The notes beneath the pieces are model-generated. The model saw only the letters and a list, made by a program, of their open reading frames with translations. It made no database searches and was not told where the DNA came from. DNA of 64,000 nucleotides. It comes from Hofstenia miamia (taxonomy: Eukaryota; Xenacoelomorpha; Acoela; Hofsteniidae). A program made the translations under genes and the position numbers. This document shows positions 63,225 to 64,000 of the stretch, piece after piece; position 1 is the stretch's first letter; each line of letters starts with the position of its first letter. Location: positions 1,466,321-1,530,320 of the forward strand of contig CABFPE010000006.1 of assembly GCA_900660155.1 (NCBI GenBank), read 5' to 3'.

Positions 63225-64000
63225 AAGATAATAATTATAATAATAAACTTTTATTTTAAAACGGATAAAAACATCCATTTAAGTTATAGAAATACGAGAT
63301 TTTCATTGCACGAAGGAGCCGATATGGAAATAGAGAAAGTTCTCGTTCAGAGTTGGTTTTTATTACTCCAGGGAGCCTCTCACGCACTCGACTATCTCCA
63401 TAATGTGAGCGTTGAGGTAGAATATCTTGCAGTACATGATTCTCAGAAGTCAGTATCTGGTGAAGAAGCCTATTATCAACTTTGGTTATGAGTTTTTCAA
63501 TAGGGGTATAATTTGATATAATTTTAAGGCGTAAATCTTTTTTTTGAACTTTATCTAAGAGCAGCATTAGGGATTTTAAGGAACCTCCCCAAACTGAACA
63601 ACAATATGTTAGTGAGGGCATAACTAATGCATAGTATAGTGTTTGTAGTTCATATTGGCTAAATCCGAGATGTTTCAATTTCAGCAATAAATACAACTTA
63701 CAAGTAGCTTTTTTAGCCATGCTCCTGATGTGATGAGAAAATGAAAGTGCCTTGTCAAAGTACACACCAAGCAATTTCACTACAGATTGTTGTGTGATGT
63801 CTTGCAAATCAGGGACAGAGCTTTGACCAAAGTTAATGAGAAGTTCATTCGTCTTGCTATGATTAAAATGAAGGTTCTTGGATAAGAAATGAGCCTCAAG
63901 AGAATTGATTACAAAATTGCTTTTGTCTCCAACATCGTACAAGCCAGGTACAATAAGAGTATTATCGTCAGCAAAAGCTGATAATGAAAAGTTCGCTGTG
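63225..64000 (-). mobile_element. CR1/jockey-type LINE, 3' half, runs off the window
   Basis: Minus strand: SAFADDNTLIVPGLYDVGDK at the window edge (catalytic FADD), then HFNHSKTNELLINFGQSSVP, VVKLLGVYFDKALSFSHHIR, MPSLTYCCSVWGGSLKSLML and the C-terminal RSHYGDSRVRERLPGV (frame 63942-63256, 228 codons, intact to its stop). It ends in a TTATTATTATAATTATTATC tail (minus strand, about 63245-63225). The intact reading frame suggests a comparatively young copy. Confidence 0.8.

Noticed and set aside
1-64000. CRISPR arrays, tRNA or rRNA genes
   Set aside because: No regularly spaced short repeats, no tRNA cloverleaf-like A and B boxes and no rRNA-like conserved stretches were noticed on reading; a covariance-model scan would settle the tRNA question.

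Overview
The window is animal (metazoan) nuclear DNA: AT-rich, gene-poor, with GT-AG introns and dense transposon remnants. The phylum cannot be fixed from the sequence. The one long host protein (FBXL20/FBXL2 type) resembles nematode FBXL-1 in several repeats, and a TTTTCAG-type acceptor lies 6 nt before a start codon, so a nematode-like or other ecdysozoan source is my tentative guess. Isolated single N characters at 8782, 9693, 10028, 14698, 41041, 41378, 41685 and 56362 mark contig joins, and several joins are demonstrably wrong or keep two copies of the same locus.

Layout. 1-5.2 kb: DNA transposons (a hAT-type MITE with 8-bp target duplication, a P-element-like element with a THAP-domain transposase, a pogo/Tigger-like transposase remnant). 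5.6-5.9 kb: a small intact single-pass membrane protein gene (minus strand, not recognised). 6-13.5 kb: unclassified ORFs, a repeat rich in ccggttaa, Penelope-like retroelement pieces (reverse transcriptase YVDD plus GIY-YIG nuclease), and two kinds of LINE, scrambled by interleaved contigs. 13.5-14.5 kb: the host TMEM115 gene (minus strand), missing its first exon and carrying a one-base frameshift in a T7 run. 14.7-24 kb: LINE and Penelope fragments, a doubtful GPCR-like relic, a tandem duplication, and a 3.4-kb CR1/jockey-type LINE that is nearly whole.

24.5-58.6 kb: one host gene, an F-box/leucine-rich-repeat protein of the FBXL20/FBXL2 family. I assembled 13 exons with consistent phases (1350 nt, 449 aa plus stop), ending in a CaaX-type box (CGLL). 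Its introns hold piggyBac-, hAT- and Tc1/mariner-type elements, a LINE fragment and two assembly duplications. 60.0-60.2 kb: a CpG-rich open segment that looks like the last exon of an unknown plus-strand gene. 61-64 kb: a LINE relic interrupted by a Penelope-like piece, and the 3' half of another LINE running off the end.

No prokaryote-type system, CRISPR array, rRNA or tRNA was seen. The host genes are unrelated in function: a Golgi membrane protein (TMEM115), an SCF ubiquitin-ligase substrate receptor (FBXL20-like) and an unknown membrane protein. I found no convincing novel multi-gene system. The most useful results are the 13-exon FBXL gene model, the TMEM115 model, the CpG-rich orphan exon and the assembly errors.
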